Part shown: positions 12,570-24,100 of the stretch, one piece after another
Layout: each line of letters opens with the position of its first letter
Numbering within the stretch: position 1 is the first letter of the stretch
Translations under genes and position numbers: made by a program
Notes under the pieces: model-generated
The model's input: the letters and a program-made list of their open reading frames with translations, nothing else
The model's database searches: none
Told to the model about the DNA's origin: nothing
Source of the DNA: Microstegium vimineum
Taxonomy: Eukaryota; Streptophyta; Magnoliopsida; Poales; Poaceae
Length of the DNA: 64,000 nt
NCBI GenBank assembly: GCA_022036555.1
Contig: CM039139.1
Coordinates: 3,618,441-3,682,440 of the forward strand
Direction: 5' to 3'

Positions 12570-12821
12570 CGGCCCTAAATAAATTTAAATAAAAAAGTTG
12601 TCACTTGCGATGGTGGCTGCACGGTGTGCACGCGTGGCTGCCTAGAGGAGTCTCATGAGATTAGAAAAAAAAATGTTTTTTATATTTTTTGTTTTATAAT
12701 TTTTAGACAACGATTTGTAGAGGTGGCTCAAAATGCAATTGTCTCTATAAACCGACGGAATATGCAATTGGTCTCTATAGAGATAAGCCAGCCGGCTCTA
12801 AAGAACCCTGTTGTAGTAGTG
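12570..12821 (-). mobile_element. Possible CACTA-type terminus
   Basis: Read on the minus strand the segment begins CACTACTACAACAGGG at 12821, which fits the CACTA terminal consensus, and continues into sequence with GCCGGCT and CCGTCGG motifs resembling subterminal repeats. No partner terminus was identified, so this could be a solo end or a deletion derivative. Confidence 0.4.
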
Positions 12822-13903
12822 AAGGACCTTGGATGTGACTTTATTGGACTCCAACATGATACATAACCCAATAGATCAAAATATAGTGACACAACACCCT
12901 TAGAAATTACAAATTATGAATAGGCATTTCTAAAGTTTTACAACATAAAGGAGGAAGTTAGTTTAAAACCAAGTTTTCATGTTTGCTCAAAAAAACTAAA
13001 TCAAAGTGAAAATTCCTCTCTAAAGTCCACATTGAATACAAAGTGTGTTAGTGAGGTTGATGGACTTATTTCCTACACATAAAGGGATAAGGCACTAAAA
13101 GATAAAAATTGCAGGATCCCTATTAGCCATTTTTCATTGTCAACAATAAGACATGGCTATTTTGGGTGAGACCCTGGCATGCAACACATGTGGGAGTGCT
13201 TCCTAGATTATGGCACCTTCAATGGACCTATTTGGGATCATGGTGTGTGACCGCGATAAATCCCTAGTTCATTCTCTCTATCCTGCTCTCTTACACGGTC
13301 GGAGAATTGTCACCACCACAGAACGTTTGGCGCGATTCTTGCGGTCGACAACCAGGACTCTGATTATAATCAATTCCAAATATGGTCAATGACTAACTCT
13401 AAGCTAGTGTTAGATGCCACGTAGAAAAAAGAGAGGTTAAAAGCCTTTGAGGCAGGGTGAAGAGCAGAGCTAAAATCTTTATGAACCACAATGCATGAGA
13501 GAACATATGAATAAAAAAATATAATGTATTTTTTTAAGAGAAGGAAGGATTTTATTGATTTACAATTATTACATCGAATCATTACATTCCAGCTGAACTC
13601 GCTTTGGGCTTCTACCTAAACATAAAGCCTACAAAATGTCTTGCATGTGAGGCAGGCAGCTAGGCAGGCAGTACCTTTGGCGGCTGAGGCAGCTCAGGCC
13701 ACGGTGAAACCAAACAGGCCCCGTCAGCTAGACACAGGATATTACAGCAAGCTAGATCACTGTCAGATGCGCTTCGTCTTCGGCATGCGCATCATACTAC
13801 CTACTAACCAGCCTGACTTCCTACTTTTGCACCTGCTGAGGCTAATTGCTGTCTTGCAACAAATGAAGGTATTATTCCAACCTAACGGGCTAACGGCATG
13901 GTG

Positions 13904-14347
13904 TGTTTAATTTAGTACTCAAAAGTAGTAGTAAGCTAACTATCGTTTATATGGACTCGATCATACAGTACTCCGTATTATATTGCTTCAATTCTCTTGA
14001 TGACCTGATCTGCACCCAGACTTCTATTTATCGCTCCGGTTAGTGCAAACTTCTACTCTCCTTACTACCGGCCGGCTATGCGAGCCGCTGCGTACCGGCG
14101 CTAGTTTTGTCAGCAAACGGGGTGGCCATCAGAGCCTAGGCCGATACACGAAGATGGATTCCGATAGCGGTGGCGCTGGCACGGCGCCGCACGGGCGGGT
14201 CTCCAGCCGCGCCACGTCAGCGCTCGCGGCCTTCAGCGTCCTCGTCATCCTGCTCTACCTCATCTGGCGCTTCATCTGGCAGTACAGGAAGCACGAAACC
14301 AGAAGCAACGCCACCGGCGGCGTTACCGCTCCGGCTCCACCCACCTC
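13904..14347 (+). repeat. 444-bp perfect direct duplication, left copy
   Basis: I compared this segment with 19784-20227 line by line and found no mismatch over 444 bp (constant offset 5880). It comprises 250 bp upstream of the RING-H2 gene start codon plus the first 194 bp of coding sequence. The bases just outside differ on both sides (G versus A at the left, C versus G at the right). The left copy keeps the gene's original upstream flank. Confidence 0.95.
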
Positions 14348-14396
14348 CCCCCGCCCGCTGACCGGCCAGCGGGATCGCCGTTGCTATCTGTCATAG
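14154..14396 (+). pseudogene. Truncated RING-H2 gene copy (TM segment only)
   Basis: The ATG at 14154 opens the same frame as the intact gene at 20034 and is identical through 14347, covering the N-terminus and the single transmembrane segment (LAAFSVLVILLYLIWRFIW). It then runs into copia leader sequence, picks up about 16 unrelated codons and stops at 14396, giving 80 codons without a RING domain. Because this copy sits downstream of the original upstream DNA it might still be transcribed, giving a membrane stub without ligase activity. Whether it is expressed is unknown. Confidence 0.85.
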
Positions 14397-14863
14397 CGCC
14401 TAGAATTTCCAGAAATAATTATGAATTTCCTTTGTATTTGAATTGAAATTTTAATGAATTTTCTCTATACAATTTTATCCAACGATATTTTGTTTAGAGA
14501 ACAATTCGACCTGAAATTTCTGGAAAATAAGATTATGAACAATTTTAATTGTTTCCGCTGCGAAGAAAATATTGAATTTGACTCTAAATTAAATTTGAAC
14601 CAACGGGATAATTTAATTTTGAGTGAATTATGATTTTCGATAATTTGTTGAGATTATAATATTGTTATTTTCTGACCAACGTTGTTAATAACATTATTAT
14701 AATGAATTGCTATGCATTAATTTTTACTTCTGCCCAACGGTGATGTATAAATTTTGCATAGAGAAATCGTATGTTTTAATTTTGACCAACGTTAAATTAA
14801 GGCATGCAATTTCATGATGAATGTTTCTCACTTTTCTTTGGATAAATTTCAGGAGTTAAAGGA

Positions 14864-17800
14864 ATGGTCAACATCAATAACATTCCTCCGCTCAACGGTA
14901 CCAACTACCGTGTATGGCGGGAGAAGTATGAATTAGAACTTGCACTGGCAGAGATCGATCTTGCCATAACATCCCCGTGTCCTACTATTCCAGAGGAACC
15001 GGAGAAAAGAACCGATGAAACTGACGAAGCTTTTCACGCCCGAAAGCGTGATTTTGCAGAAGTCAGGATGAAATATGATATTGAACATAGGCGTTGGATT
15101 CAATCCAACAGAAAATGCCTATTGGTGGCGAAAGCCACCATTGAAGAACAAATCCGAGGGTCAATCCCAGAATGCATCACCGCCATTGATTACCTTGAAA
15201 GGGTAAAAAGCTAGTTTACTGGGTCTTCTAAGGCCACAGCAAGCACAATCATACAGAAACTTGTAACTGAGAAGTACAATGGTGGTGGTGTGCGTCAGCA
15301 CATATTGAAAATGAATACAATGGCAGCAAAATTAAAGCCTATGGATTTGGGGATCAATGACAAGTTCCTCATCCACTTGGTCTTTCTTTCACTGCCAAAA
15401 GAATTCGAAACTTTTGCTGTGAATTACAATATGATGCCTGAGAACTGGGACATTGAAAAGCTTATTGCAATGTGTGTCCAGGAGGAAGAACGAATCAAGT
15501 CCGCACAGGGTGAATCTGCTCATCTTGTCAAGGACAATAAAAGAAAGAACTTTTACAAGAAACCACAGGGGAAAACCCAGTGGAATAAAGGCTCTCCCTC
15601 CAAGCCACAAGAACACACAAATGCAAAAGGAAAAGAAAAGGACTCTCAGGATGAGGATTTTAGAAAATATGGCAATGCTGAGAAAGATCAGTGCAAGGAA
15701 TGCTTCAAGAGAGGGCACTATAAGAGAGATTGCCCTGTCTACCTGAAAAAGCTATTAAAGAAAGGTGATGACACTATCACATTTGTAGATGAATCCCTGT
15801 TTTTATGTTATTCGAATACTTCTTGGTGGATTGATTCAGGTGCAACAATTCACGTTTCGAATTCTTTACAGGGGTTAAGTGGGAGGAGAATCCTGCAAAG
15901 AGGAGAAAGAACGATTAAAGTTGCGAATGGAGTACAAGCTGAAGTTGAAGCCATCGGCGATTTAGCTTTAGAATTAAAAGATGGTTTTGTACTTAAGCTC
16001 AGAGATGTACTTTATGTTCCCTCTTTACGTAGGAATTTGATAAGTGTTTCCAAACTCGATGATGTTGGATTTGGCTGTCATTTTGGTAATGGCAGATGTG
16101 AACTATTTGATGATAATAACAAATGTGTTGGTCTTGCCTTCCGACAAGACAAGCTTTATTTGTTATCTCTTGCTGAAAATGTGAATCATGTTATGAATGA
16201 TGTGAATGTCTCCCAATCTACAAATGAGAATAAGAAGCGGAAGAGAAACGATAGCGACTCTTCGAAATTATGGCATTGTCGTTTGGGCCATATTTCGAGG
16301 GGGAGAATAGAACGCTTAGTGAAACAATCAATTCTTCCGCACTTAGAATTCTCCGATTTAGAACAATGTGTTGATTGCATCAAAGGAAAATACGTTAAGA
16401 AAATAAAGAAAGATGCTAAACGAAGCACGAGAGTATTAGAAATAATTCACACGGACATTTGCGGTCCATTCCCAACGAAAAGCGTGGATGGTTATGATTC
16501 GTTCATAACATTCACGGATGATTACTCTCGTTATGGCTATATTTATCCAATTAAAGAAAGAACAGAAGCATTGGATAAATTTAAGATATTTAAAGCCGAA
16601 ATTGAAAATCAACATAACAAGAAGATAAAGATAGTTCGATCAGACCGTGGTGGAGAGTATTACGGGCGACATACCCCGTATGGCCAAATTCCAGGTCCTT
16701 TTGCAAGGTTCCTACAGGAAAATGGCATAGTCGCTCAATACTCCACACCGGGGGAGCCTCAGCAGAATGGAGTGGCTGAAAGAAGAAACCGTACCCTAAT
16801 GGATATGGTGAGAAGCATGATGAGTTACTCCACACTACCGGTTGGTTTATGGATGGAGGCACTGAAAACCGCCATTCATATACTTAATCGAGTACCAAGC
16901 AAGTCGGTGCAGAGAACACCGTATGAATTATGGACAGGAAGAGAACCCTCACTTAAGCACTTACGTGTGTGGGGCTGTCCAGCTGAGGCAAAAGTATTTA
17001 ACCCAAATATTGGAAAGTTAGACTCCAAGACCGTCAGCTGCCATTTCATTGGCTATCCAGAAAGATCGAAAGGATATAGATTTTATTGTCCTGATAGATA
17101 CACGAAATTTGTTGAAACAAGACACGCTGTGTTCTTGGAGGATGACATGATCAGGGGGAGCAAAGTAACACGTGAAATTAGACTTGAGGAGAAGCGGGTA
17201 CATGTACCTACTCCGATGGTTGAAGAACCATACTTTACGTTACCTGCTGCCGATGTTGCACCAGCAGTACAAGATAATGTGGTGACAACACCTGTTGTGA
17301 ATTCTCCCATAGCAACAATGAATGAACAAGAGGAACCTGTCCATCAGGAGCCTATAGAATCAGATGTTGCTGATGAGGAAGAACAACAACAGCCCATAGT
17401 GGAACAAGTGCCAGAGGCCCCTAGAAGGTCTCAAAGAACTAGAAGGTCAGCTATTCCAGATGATTATGAAATCTATGAAACTGAAGAATATCATATGGAA
17501 GATGACCCTCTAACTTTTGAAGAAGCCATGAGAAGCGAATACTCATCGAAGTGGCTTCAGGCTATGGAAGATGAGATGAAATCTATGAATACCAACAAGG
17601 TTTGGGTTCTAGAAAATATTCCTAAAGGAGCTAAGAAAGTAGGATCCAAATGGGTCTACAAGACGAAATATGACTCCCAAGGAAATATTGAGAGACACAA
17701 AGCGCGACTTGTGGCCAAGGGTTTTACCCAAAGAGAAGGGATCGATTACAATGAAACTTTTTCCCCAGTTTCTTGTAAAGATTCTTTTAGAATCATTATG

Positions 17801-19069
17801 GCACTTGTGGCTCACTATGATCTAGAATTACATCAGATGGATGTAAAGACCGCATTCCTAAATGGGGATTTGGATGAAAATGTCTATATGGCACAACCGA
17901 AAGGTTTTGTCGTAAAAGGAAAAGAGAATATGGGATGTCGTCTGAAAAGATCAATTTATGGTTTGAAACAAGCTTCGAGACAGTGGTACTTGAAGTTTGA
18001 TAAAACTATAAAGGGTTTTGGGTTTAAAGAAAATGTCGAGGACAATTGTGTCTACGTGAAATTCAAGAATAAGAAATACATATTCCTGATCCTATATGTG
18101 GATGATATCTTACTTGCTAGTAATGATGTCAATCTACTATTAGAGACGAAGAAATTCTTGTCCTCGAACTTTGATATGAAAGATCTCGGTGAAGCTTCGT
18201 TTGTCTTGGGAATTGAGATTCATCGAGATAGAAGAAAAGGGGTATTGGGATTATCGCAGAAGGCATACATAGAAAAGGTTCTGAAGAGATTTAGTATGCA
18301 TGCGTGTAGTCCATCTCCTGCTCCGATTGTCAAGGGCGATAAATATGGGGAACATCAGTGTCCCAAGAATCAATATGAAATTAATCAAATGAAAGCGGTA
18401 CCGTATGCTTCGGCAATTGGAAGTTTACAATATGCTCAAACGTGTACTCGCCCTGACATAGCTTTTGTTACCGGGTTACTTGGCAGATATCAAAAGAATC
18501 CAGGAATTGAACATTGGAAACTAGTGAAGAAAGTCTTGCGTTATTTGCAAGGTACGAAAGGTCTCATGTTGACATATGAAAGATCTGATTCCCTGTGCAT
18601 AGAGGGGTACTCAGATTCTGACTATGCTGGAGATGAAAGAAAATCCACATCAGGATATATATTCACTCTTGCTAAAGGAGTGATATCGTGGAAAAGTTCG
18701 AAACAAACAGTGACTACATCCTCGACAATGTACGCCGAGTTTGTAGCTTGTTATGAGGCCTCGGGGCAGGTAAATTGGTTGAAGAAATTTGTACCCGGAT
18801 TGAAAATAATTGAAAGTATAGAAAGACCGATGCGGTTGTATTGTGATAACAATCCAGCGGTAGAATATGCTCACAACAATAGGTCAAGTGGTGCTGCCAA
18901 ACACATTGACATAAAGTACTATGTTGTGAAAGATAAACTTCGGGATCATATCATAAATCTTGAGCATATACGAACAGAAAAGATGCTAGCGGATCCGCTC
19001 ACAAAAGGCCTTCCACCCAGTGTGTTCAGAGGACACGTAGCCGGCATGGGTTTAAGGGAGAGCCTATGA
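14864..19069 (+). pseudogene. copia gag-pol polyprotein with one nonsense codon
   Basis: The frame starts at ATG 14864 with a copia gag N-terminus (LNGTNYRVWREKYE). A single in-frame TAG at 15212-15214 interrupts gag; the same frame then stays open for about 1,280 codons to 19069. It holds a CCHC knuckle (CKECFKRGHYKRDC, near 15690), protease (WWIDSGATIHVS, near 15825), integrase with an HHCC-type start (HCRLGHISRGR) and the DDE core (HTDICGPF, DDYSRYGY, GVAERRNRTLMDM), reverse transcriptase (KTAFLNGDL, LYVDDILLAS near 18095) and RNase H (GYSDSDYAGDERKSTSGY), ending ADPLTKGLP. Apart from the nonsense codon no frameshift is seen, so the insertion is fairly young or the stop is recent. Confidence 0.92.
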
Positions 19070-19279
19070 TTCCCGAAGAATAAGAAGGGCTCAGAATGAT
19101 GAAAAGTTTATTTCCAAAATAGAAAGGTGTGTAGTAGCTGTGAGTCTAACGACAAGAATTGTTGTGATGATGAAGCATGCTCTATGTACTAATCTGTGAT
19201 GGAATTGAAAAGAATTGGAATATTGAACTTGAAATAGAATTGAAGAATTAAAAGAATTGTATGAGATCTAGGGGGAGAA

Positions 19280-19783
19280 TGTTAGAGTTAGATCTCCTCC
19301 CGTTAGGCCCAACGGACTAACGGGCCCTAGGTCACGCCCTGATCGGGGGCGTCCAACCATGTGGTTGGTGGGCCCCCGTCGCACAGTGCTATATAAGGAA
19401 GGTGGGGGCCGGGGCGCTGGGCACGCGAACCGAAGTTCACCTGTGCCGCCATACGCCCCACCGACATTCCCTAAACCCTAGACCGATCGATAGGGGGCGC
19501 TGCCAGCGGCGGGAAGTGCCACCGACGCGGCGAGCACCCAGTGCGTGAAGATGACGACGGACGCGACGGCTGACGGCACCACGACACCTATGGCCGACGG
19601 CGGGATGAACCCTAACACCGCCGCCGCAACCGCTACTCACACCCGTCGACCCCTCTGGTCTGTGTCTCTTTCTCCTCTCTCCCTCTACTCCTCTCTGCAT
19701 TACATGAACTGCATACATCTACTACTACTAGAACTCGATCTACTCCATTGGATCCGCTCCTAGACGATCCTAAGAACCCATCA
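19280..19783 (+). repeat. copia 3' LTR
   Basis: This 504-bp segment begins TGTTAGAGTTAGATC directly after the polypurine tract and ends ...AAGAACCCATCA directly before the duplicated RING gene segment. It contains a TATA box (TATATAA at 19390-19396). The start is firm because of the polypurine tract; the end is set by the exact start of the 444-bp duplication and the expected CA terminus. Confidence 0.85.
19390..19396 (+). promoter_or_regulatory. TATA box in copia 3' LTR
   Basis: TATATAA in a GC-rich context lies about 640 bp upstream of the ATG of the intact RING-H2 gene and in the same orientation, so read-out transcription from the LTR into the gene is possible. This is inference from position. 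Confidence 0.55.
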
Positions 19784-20227
19784 TGTTTAATTTAGTACTC
19801 AAAAGTAGTAGTAAGCTAACTATCGTTTATATGGACTCGATCATACAGTACTCCGTATTATATTGCTTCAATTCTCTTGATGACCTGATCTGCACCCAGA
19901 CTTCTATTTATCGCTCCGGTTAGTGCAAACTTCTACTCTCCTTACTACCGGCCGGCTATGCGAGCCGCTGCGTACCGGCGCTAGTTTTGTCAGCAAACGG
20001 GGTGGCCATCAGAGCCTAGGCCGATACACGAAGATGGATTCCGATAGCGGTGGCGCTGGCACGGCGCCGCACGGGCGGGTCTCCAGCCGCGCCACGTCAG
20101 CGCTCGCGGCCTTCAGCGTCCTCGTCATCCTGCTCTACCTCATCTGGCGCTTCATCTGGCAGTACAGGAAGCACGAAACCAGAAGCAACGCCACCGGCGG
20201 CGTTACCGCTCCGGCTCCACCCACCTC
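19784..20227 (+). repeat. 444-bp perfect direct duplication, right copy
   Basis: Identical to 13904-14347. It starts at the first base after the copia LTR and runs on without a break into the rest of the RING-H2 gene, so this copy belongs to the intact reading frame. Confidence 0.95.
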
Positions 20228-20627
20228 GTCCGCTCGGCAGCTGTCTTGCCCGCCTCGCACAACGACGGCGTCGCCGCTCTCGGTGTTGGTGGTGCCCGTG
20301 GCCGCGGCACGCTCCGGCGCGGAGAAGGAGGTCGACTGCGCGGTGTGCCTTGCGGAGCTCGGTGACGGCGAGGCCGCTACGCGGCTCGTGCCGGGCTGTG
20401 GTCACGGGTTCCACGCGGAGTGCATCGAGGCGTGGTTCCGAGTGAACTCGACGTGCCCGCTCTGCCGCGCCGCGGTGGCCGCCGCCGCGCGGGCAAGACG
20501 CTGGAGGGGCTCCACGGTGCGACAGCAGCGTATGATCGTCTATTACGGGTCTTTTCCCCGTCTGGCAACCTGGCAACGACTCGTTGCGTCTGTACGCCCG
20601 TGGGAAATGACAGTACGAATTGAATAA
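20034..20627 (+). CDS. RING-H2 finger protein (ATL-type E3 ubiquitin ligase)
   Basis: The product of 197 residues is a probable membrane-anchored E3 ubiquitin ligase. One hydrophobic segment lies at about residues 22-41, and a canonical RING-H2 domain follows with Cys102, Cys105, Cys122, His124, His127, Cys130, Cys141 and Cys144 in the spacing C-x2-C-x16-C-x1-H-x2-H-x2-C-x10-C-x2-C, plus the conserved Trp134. An N-terminal membrane segment followed by RING-H2 in an intronless gene is the ATL plan, although I do not see the GLD motif of typical ATLs. I chose ATG 20034 because the upstream in-frame extension to 19923 adds no family-like sequence. The gene is tail-to-tail with sucrose synthase (513 bp apart). 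Its first 194 coding bases are duplicated at 14154, and a copia LTR ends 250 bp before the ATG. Confidence 0.88.
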   Translation: MDSDSGGAGTAPHGRVSSRATSALAAFSVLVILLYLIWRFIWQYRKHETRSNATGGVTAPAPPTSSARQLSCPPRTTTASPLSVLVVPVAAARSGAEKEVDCAVCLAELGDGEAATRLVPGCGHGFHAECIEAWFRVNSTCPLCRAAVAAAARARRWRGSTVRQQRMIVYYGSFPRLATWQRLVASVRPWEMTVRIE

Positions 20628-21015
20628 TAATTTCAGTTACGAGGGTACTATATTACATTTAAAGCAGATTATTTTAGAGCTTGCAATTGTGCTCCTTTTC
20701 TCGAATTGTTTGGAGCTATGGGCAAGAGCAACTGAGCAAGTACAATGGAATCTACCATGAACATGTTTCTTCACTGTCAACAGAATATGCTGTATTATCA
20801 GCACTTTACCAGTGCCTGCGGCCTGCTTGCAGAGAAATTGCAGCCGACAGCTTGACAGTATCAGTGCATTACAGTAAATAGTACCGACCACATACTGCAT
20901 TACAGGTGGATCACATACTGCCTTATACTATGTACATAAACCTAGATGTTCAGCCAATATAGCCAGGGAGGCACAAGGTTCAGTTCAGCATAAGACAAAC
21001 GAGCGCATAAGCACA

Positions 21016-21021
21016 TTTATT
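21016..21021 (-). terminator. Putative SUS polyadenylation signal
   Basis: AATAAA on the minus strand lies about 120 bp downstream of the sucrose synthase stop codon, a plausible near-upstream element for 3' end formation. Confidence 0.45.
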
Positions 21022-21140
21022 AGCTACAGTCTGCCGCACCTAAATTGCTGAGGGTCCTTCCCTGCGATAAGGTTCAGTTGTGTACCAAAGTGGTACACAG
21101 TAACAGTTAAGCAAGCTACAAGCACCAAGGGGAGGACCAG

Positions 21141-24100
21141 CTACTGTGGCTGGTCAATTGCAAGCGGCACGGTCTTCGCCTGCATGCACGGAAAGCAGAA
21201 GCCAATCAATCTTACAAGGAAAGATAATATTTCTAGTGGATATGATCTTGGTGTAAGTGTAACGGCATATATATCATTTCTAACATGCTGCGACAAAATT
21301 TCAATTCGTATATTGTAACTTTGTAAGGAAAGAGAGTTGAGAACAGAGCAGGCACCAGCTCGCGGAACTTCAATATGTAGAACATCTCAAGGTAGCGCCT
21401 TGTCTCCCGCCTCTCAAGCTTGGACACATACTTCCAGAAACCATAGACCCCGGCCAATGTCATCAACCTCTCAGAGTAGATCTTCCATGTGTACCTGGTA
21501 CGCAATGCAGAGAAAATAAACATCACTAGAGACCATGAGAAGGAAGGTATGCATCCATGCCTCAGATATTTTCCTATAATCCTAGAGACCATGAGTAAAA
21601 CAAGATTTCCAGCACTGACTTTTCGTATATGCGCTGAAGTCCTGCTTCAGATATTTTCACCCAGTGATTTGGGTCTTGCTTGCGTCGCTCGAAGAAGTCA
21701 GCCATCAAATTAGCAGCCTGCTCAGGGTGGTACGGGTCAATGTGGAAGCCCGAGATTCCATGCTCTATAATCTCAGCTGGCCCTCCATGGAGTGTTGCGA
21801 AAGTCGGAAGTCCACAGGTCATGGCCTCCACGACAGTGAGACCAAATGCTTCATAAAAGGCTGGCTGTAGTTAACATGACAAATTTTGAATTGGTATGTG
21901 AGCTGCTGGACCACCAGACCGCGCATATGTCAAGTATGGAACCTCTATCTAGATTATAATTCAGAGCCATACCTGTACAAAAGCACCATGAGTATCAGCT
22001 ATGTAGCGATAGAGCTCGCCATTACGGGCCCTGTTTGTCTGAGCAGAGATCCAGCGGAACTGCCCGAACAAGTTATAGGTTTTAATAAGTTCATGCATCT
22101 TCTCTATCTCTGCGATCTCTTCTCTGTCCTTGGACTTGTTGACATCATTGTACCCAGCTACAATAACAAGGTTTACCAGCTCTCTCAATTTAGTACATTT
22201 AGCAAAAGCTTCAACCAGTCCTGTTATGTTCTTCACCCTGTCAAGTCTTGCCATGGAGAAGAGGATGGATTTTGATCGGTCATCCAGATGCCCACTGCAA
22301 ATTAAGAGAACAATTGTCATCGTTAGAAATAATCAAAGAGCCACATGTCACCACTATCTACTATCCCACCAAATAAAACCAAATGGTCAAAGTGGTAACC
22401 ACATCAGCAGCAGAGATTTCAGAGTTCAAATTAGAAGAGAATACTGCAAAGGACATCCATGTCAATTCAAAAGGCCTAAAAAAGGACCAGGATAACAGAA
22501 AGTACTCACATGTGTTCATCATTTTGCTCTGGGTCGTAAATCATTTTTTCAATTGAACCATGAAGAGAAGTGAGACGCTTGGCCTTTTCGGTATATGGAA
22601 AGTATATGGACATGTCAGCTCCAGGAGAGACTATATTGAACTTTGGGTCAAAGACATCAATCCCATGGACAACGCGGTACAAACCAGGCAGAGTAAATGC
22701 AGTATGACTCTCATACTGTCCAACAGTATTTTTGCTGAGAAAGATGGAAAATTACATCAAGTCTGAGCCTCGTATAGGAATAGGAAATTAAGAATAGCTA
22801 TTATCCATATGTGATCATAATATATGCAAGATTAATTCATGAAAGCCATGGATTGTATGTTACCCTAATTACAATCAATACAGTAACTTAACATCAGAAA
22901 CAGTAAATGCATGAGGTAAACACGATTCAGTATGCTTGCAAATTAATTAGTGGATGCTGAAGTCAAAAAAAAAATCTGCAATGGCCAACAAGCCAGAGGA
23001 GGAATAAAACCTTCCAGCAATTTCTTGGTATGTGCTGGTGATGATAAAATCAGCATTATTCATAGCAATTATATCAGCAGTGAACTGACAGGAGAAATGA
23101 TATTTCTCATCAAATTTCTTCCAGTATATGTCTGAATCTGGATATTTAGTCTTTTCCAGAGCATGAGCAATATTGCACTGCAAGGACCATGCATATATGG
23201 TTAGTAATGATACAAATGCAAGACCTCAAGTATAATTAACAGGGCATACCTGGGTAATTCCCATCTTGTAAGATAGCAACGATGCCACGAGATTTCCATC
23301 ACTATAGTTTCCAATTATGAAGTCTGGAGTACCTTGTAATTCAGCAGCAATTTCACCAGCAGCATCCTGCATAAAAAAAACCGAAAATACAGCTTTTTGC
23401 CAAATGGGAAATGGGAAAACGCCATTGAAATAGAAAATGTCATGTAAGAGAAATAACCAGTACACAGAGAAATTTTGCATACAAGAAATCAATGCATGCA
23501 AAAACAGAAGTGTTCCTTTTTTATGCAACTGTACTGGAAATAATTTGGATTTTACATTTTGGGTTTTGGACCCTTTTCTTAATATATATACTCCCCCATT
23601 ACAAATTGTAAGTCTTTTTTGGCTTTTCTAGGTATACAGTTTTTGCTATGCACATAGATATACATAATAAAACTATGAATCTAGAAAAAACAAAACGGCT
23701 ACAATTTGGAATGGTGAGAGTATCAAATATCGTCTCCTAACTAACTATTCAGAGATTCTACACTGCCATGCAAGTCATAAGGTACTTTCCTCAGAATTCT
23801 TTGCATTAAAAGAAGACAGTGCAGAGCTATCTCATGGTCTATGTTCATGGTAAGAACCATACGGAACCAATGATATTCACCTCAGCAAATCTCTCCATGT
23901 ATGGCCACACATCAAATCTTGATATCCATTTCTTAAGTATCCCATTCTCATTTCTGAAGGGAACTCGTAATATGTAAGTATGCTGTGTTCCACTAATTCT
24001 CTCAAGCCGCTGATTGCATGATGTTCCTTTTGCATCTGGTATCAGCCGAGTAACCTTAACCACATGAGAAAGAAAACAAATGAATAAATAATTAATGAGC

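Larger units (their letters stand above)
9561..13903. other. Gene-poor intergenic DNA
   Basis: This 4.3-kb stretch has no open frame that resembles a known protein. It contains a GC-rich patch (9700-9900), A-rich runs (10370-10411), a fold-back element (10918-11128), a small repeat cluster (12391-12487) and a possible CACTA terminus (12570-12821), listed separately. T-runs at 13528-13535 followed by a GGATTTTATTGATTTACAATT tail near 13548 could be the end of another retroposon, but I could not bound it. Confidence 0.5.
14348..19783 (+). mobile_element. Ty1/copia retrotransposon lacking its 5' LTR
   Basis: The element has an AT-rich leader (14400-14863), a gag-pol frame (14864-19069), a polypurine tract (AGGGGGAGAA before 19280) and a 3' LTR (19280-19783, TG...CA). 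No copy of the LTR exists at the left end: the sequence goes straight from the duplicated RING gene segment into about 50 bp of GC-rich sequence and then the leader. No primer-binding site of the TGGTATCAGAG type is visible at the left. The leader contains CCAACG five times in AT-rich surroundings. The element is therefore 5' truncated, or its front was replaced. Confidence 0.9.

Noticed and set aside
19923..20033. Upstream in-frame start for the RING-H2 gene
   Set aside because: The extra 37 residues are unlike ATL N-termini and the codons lie within likely 5' leader; ATG 20034 fits the family better.
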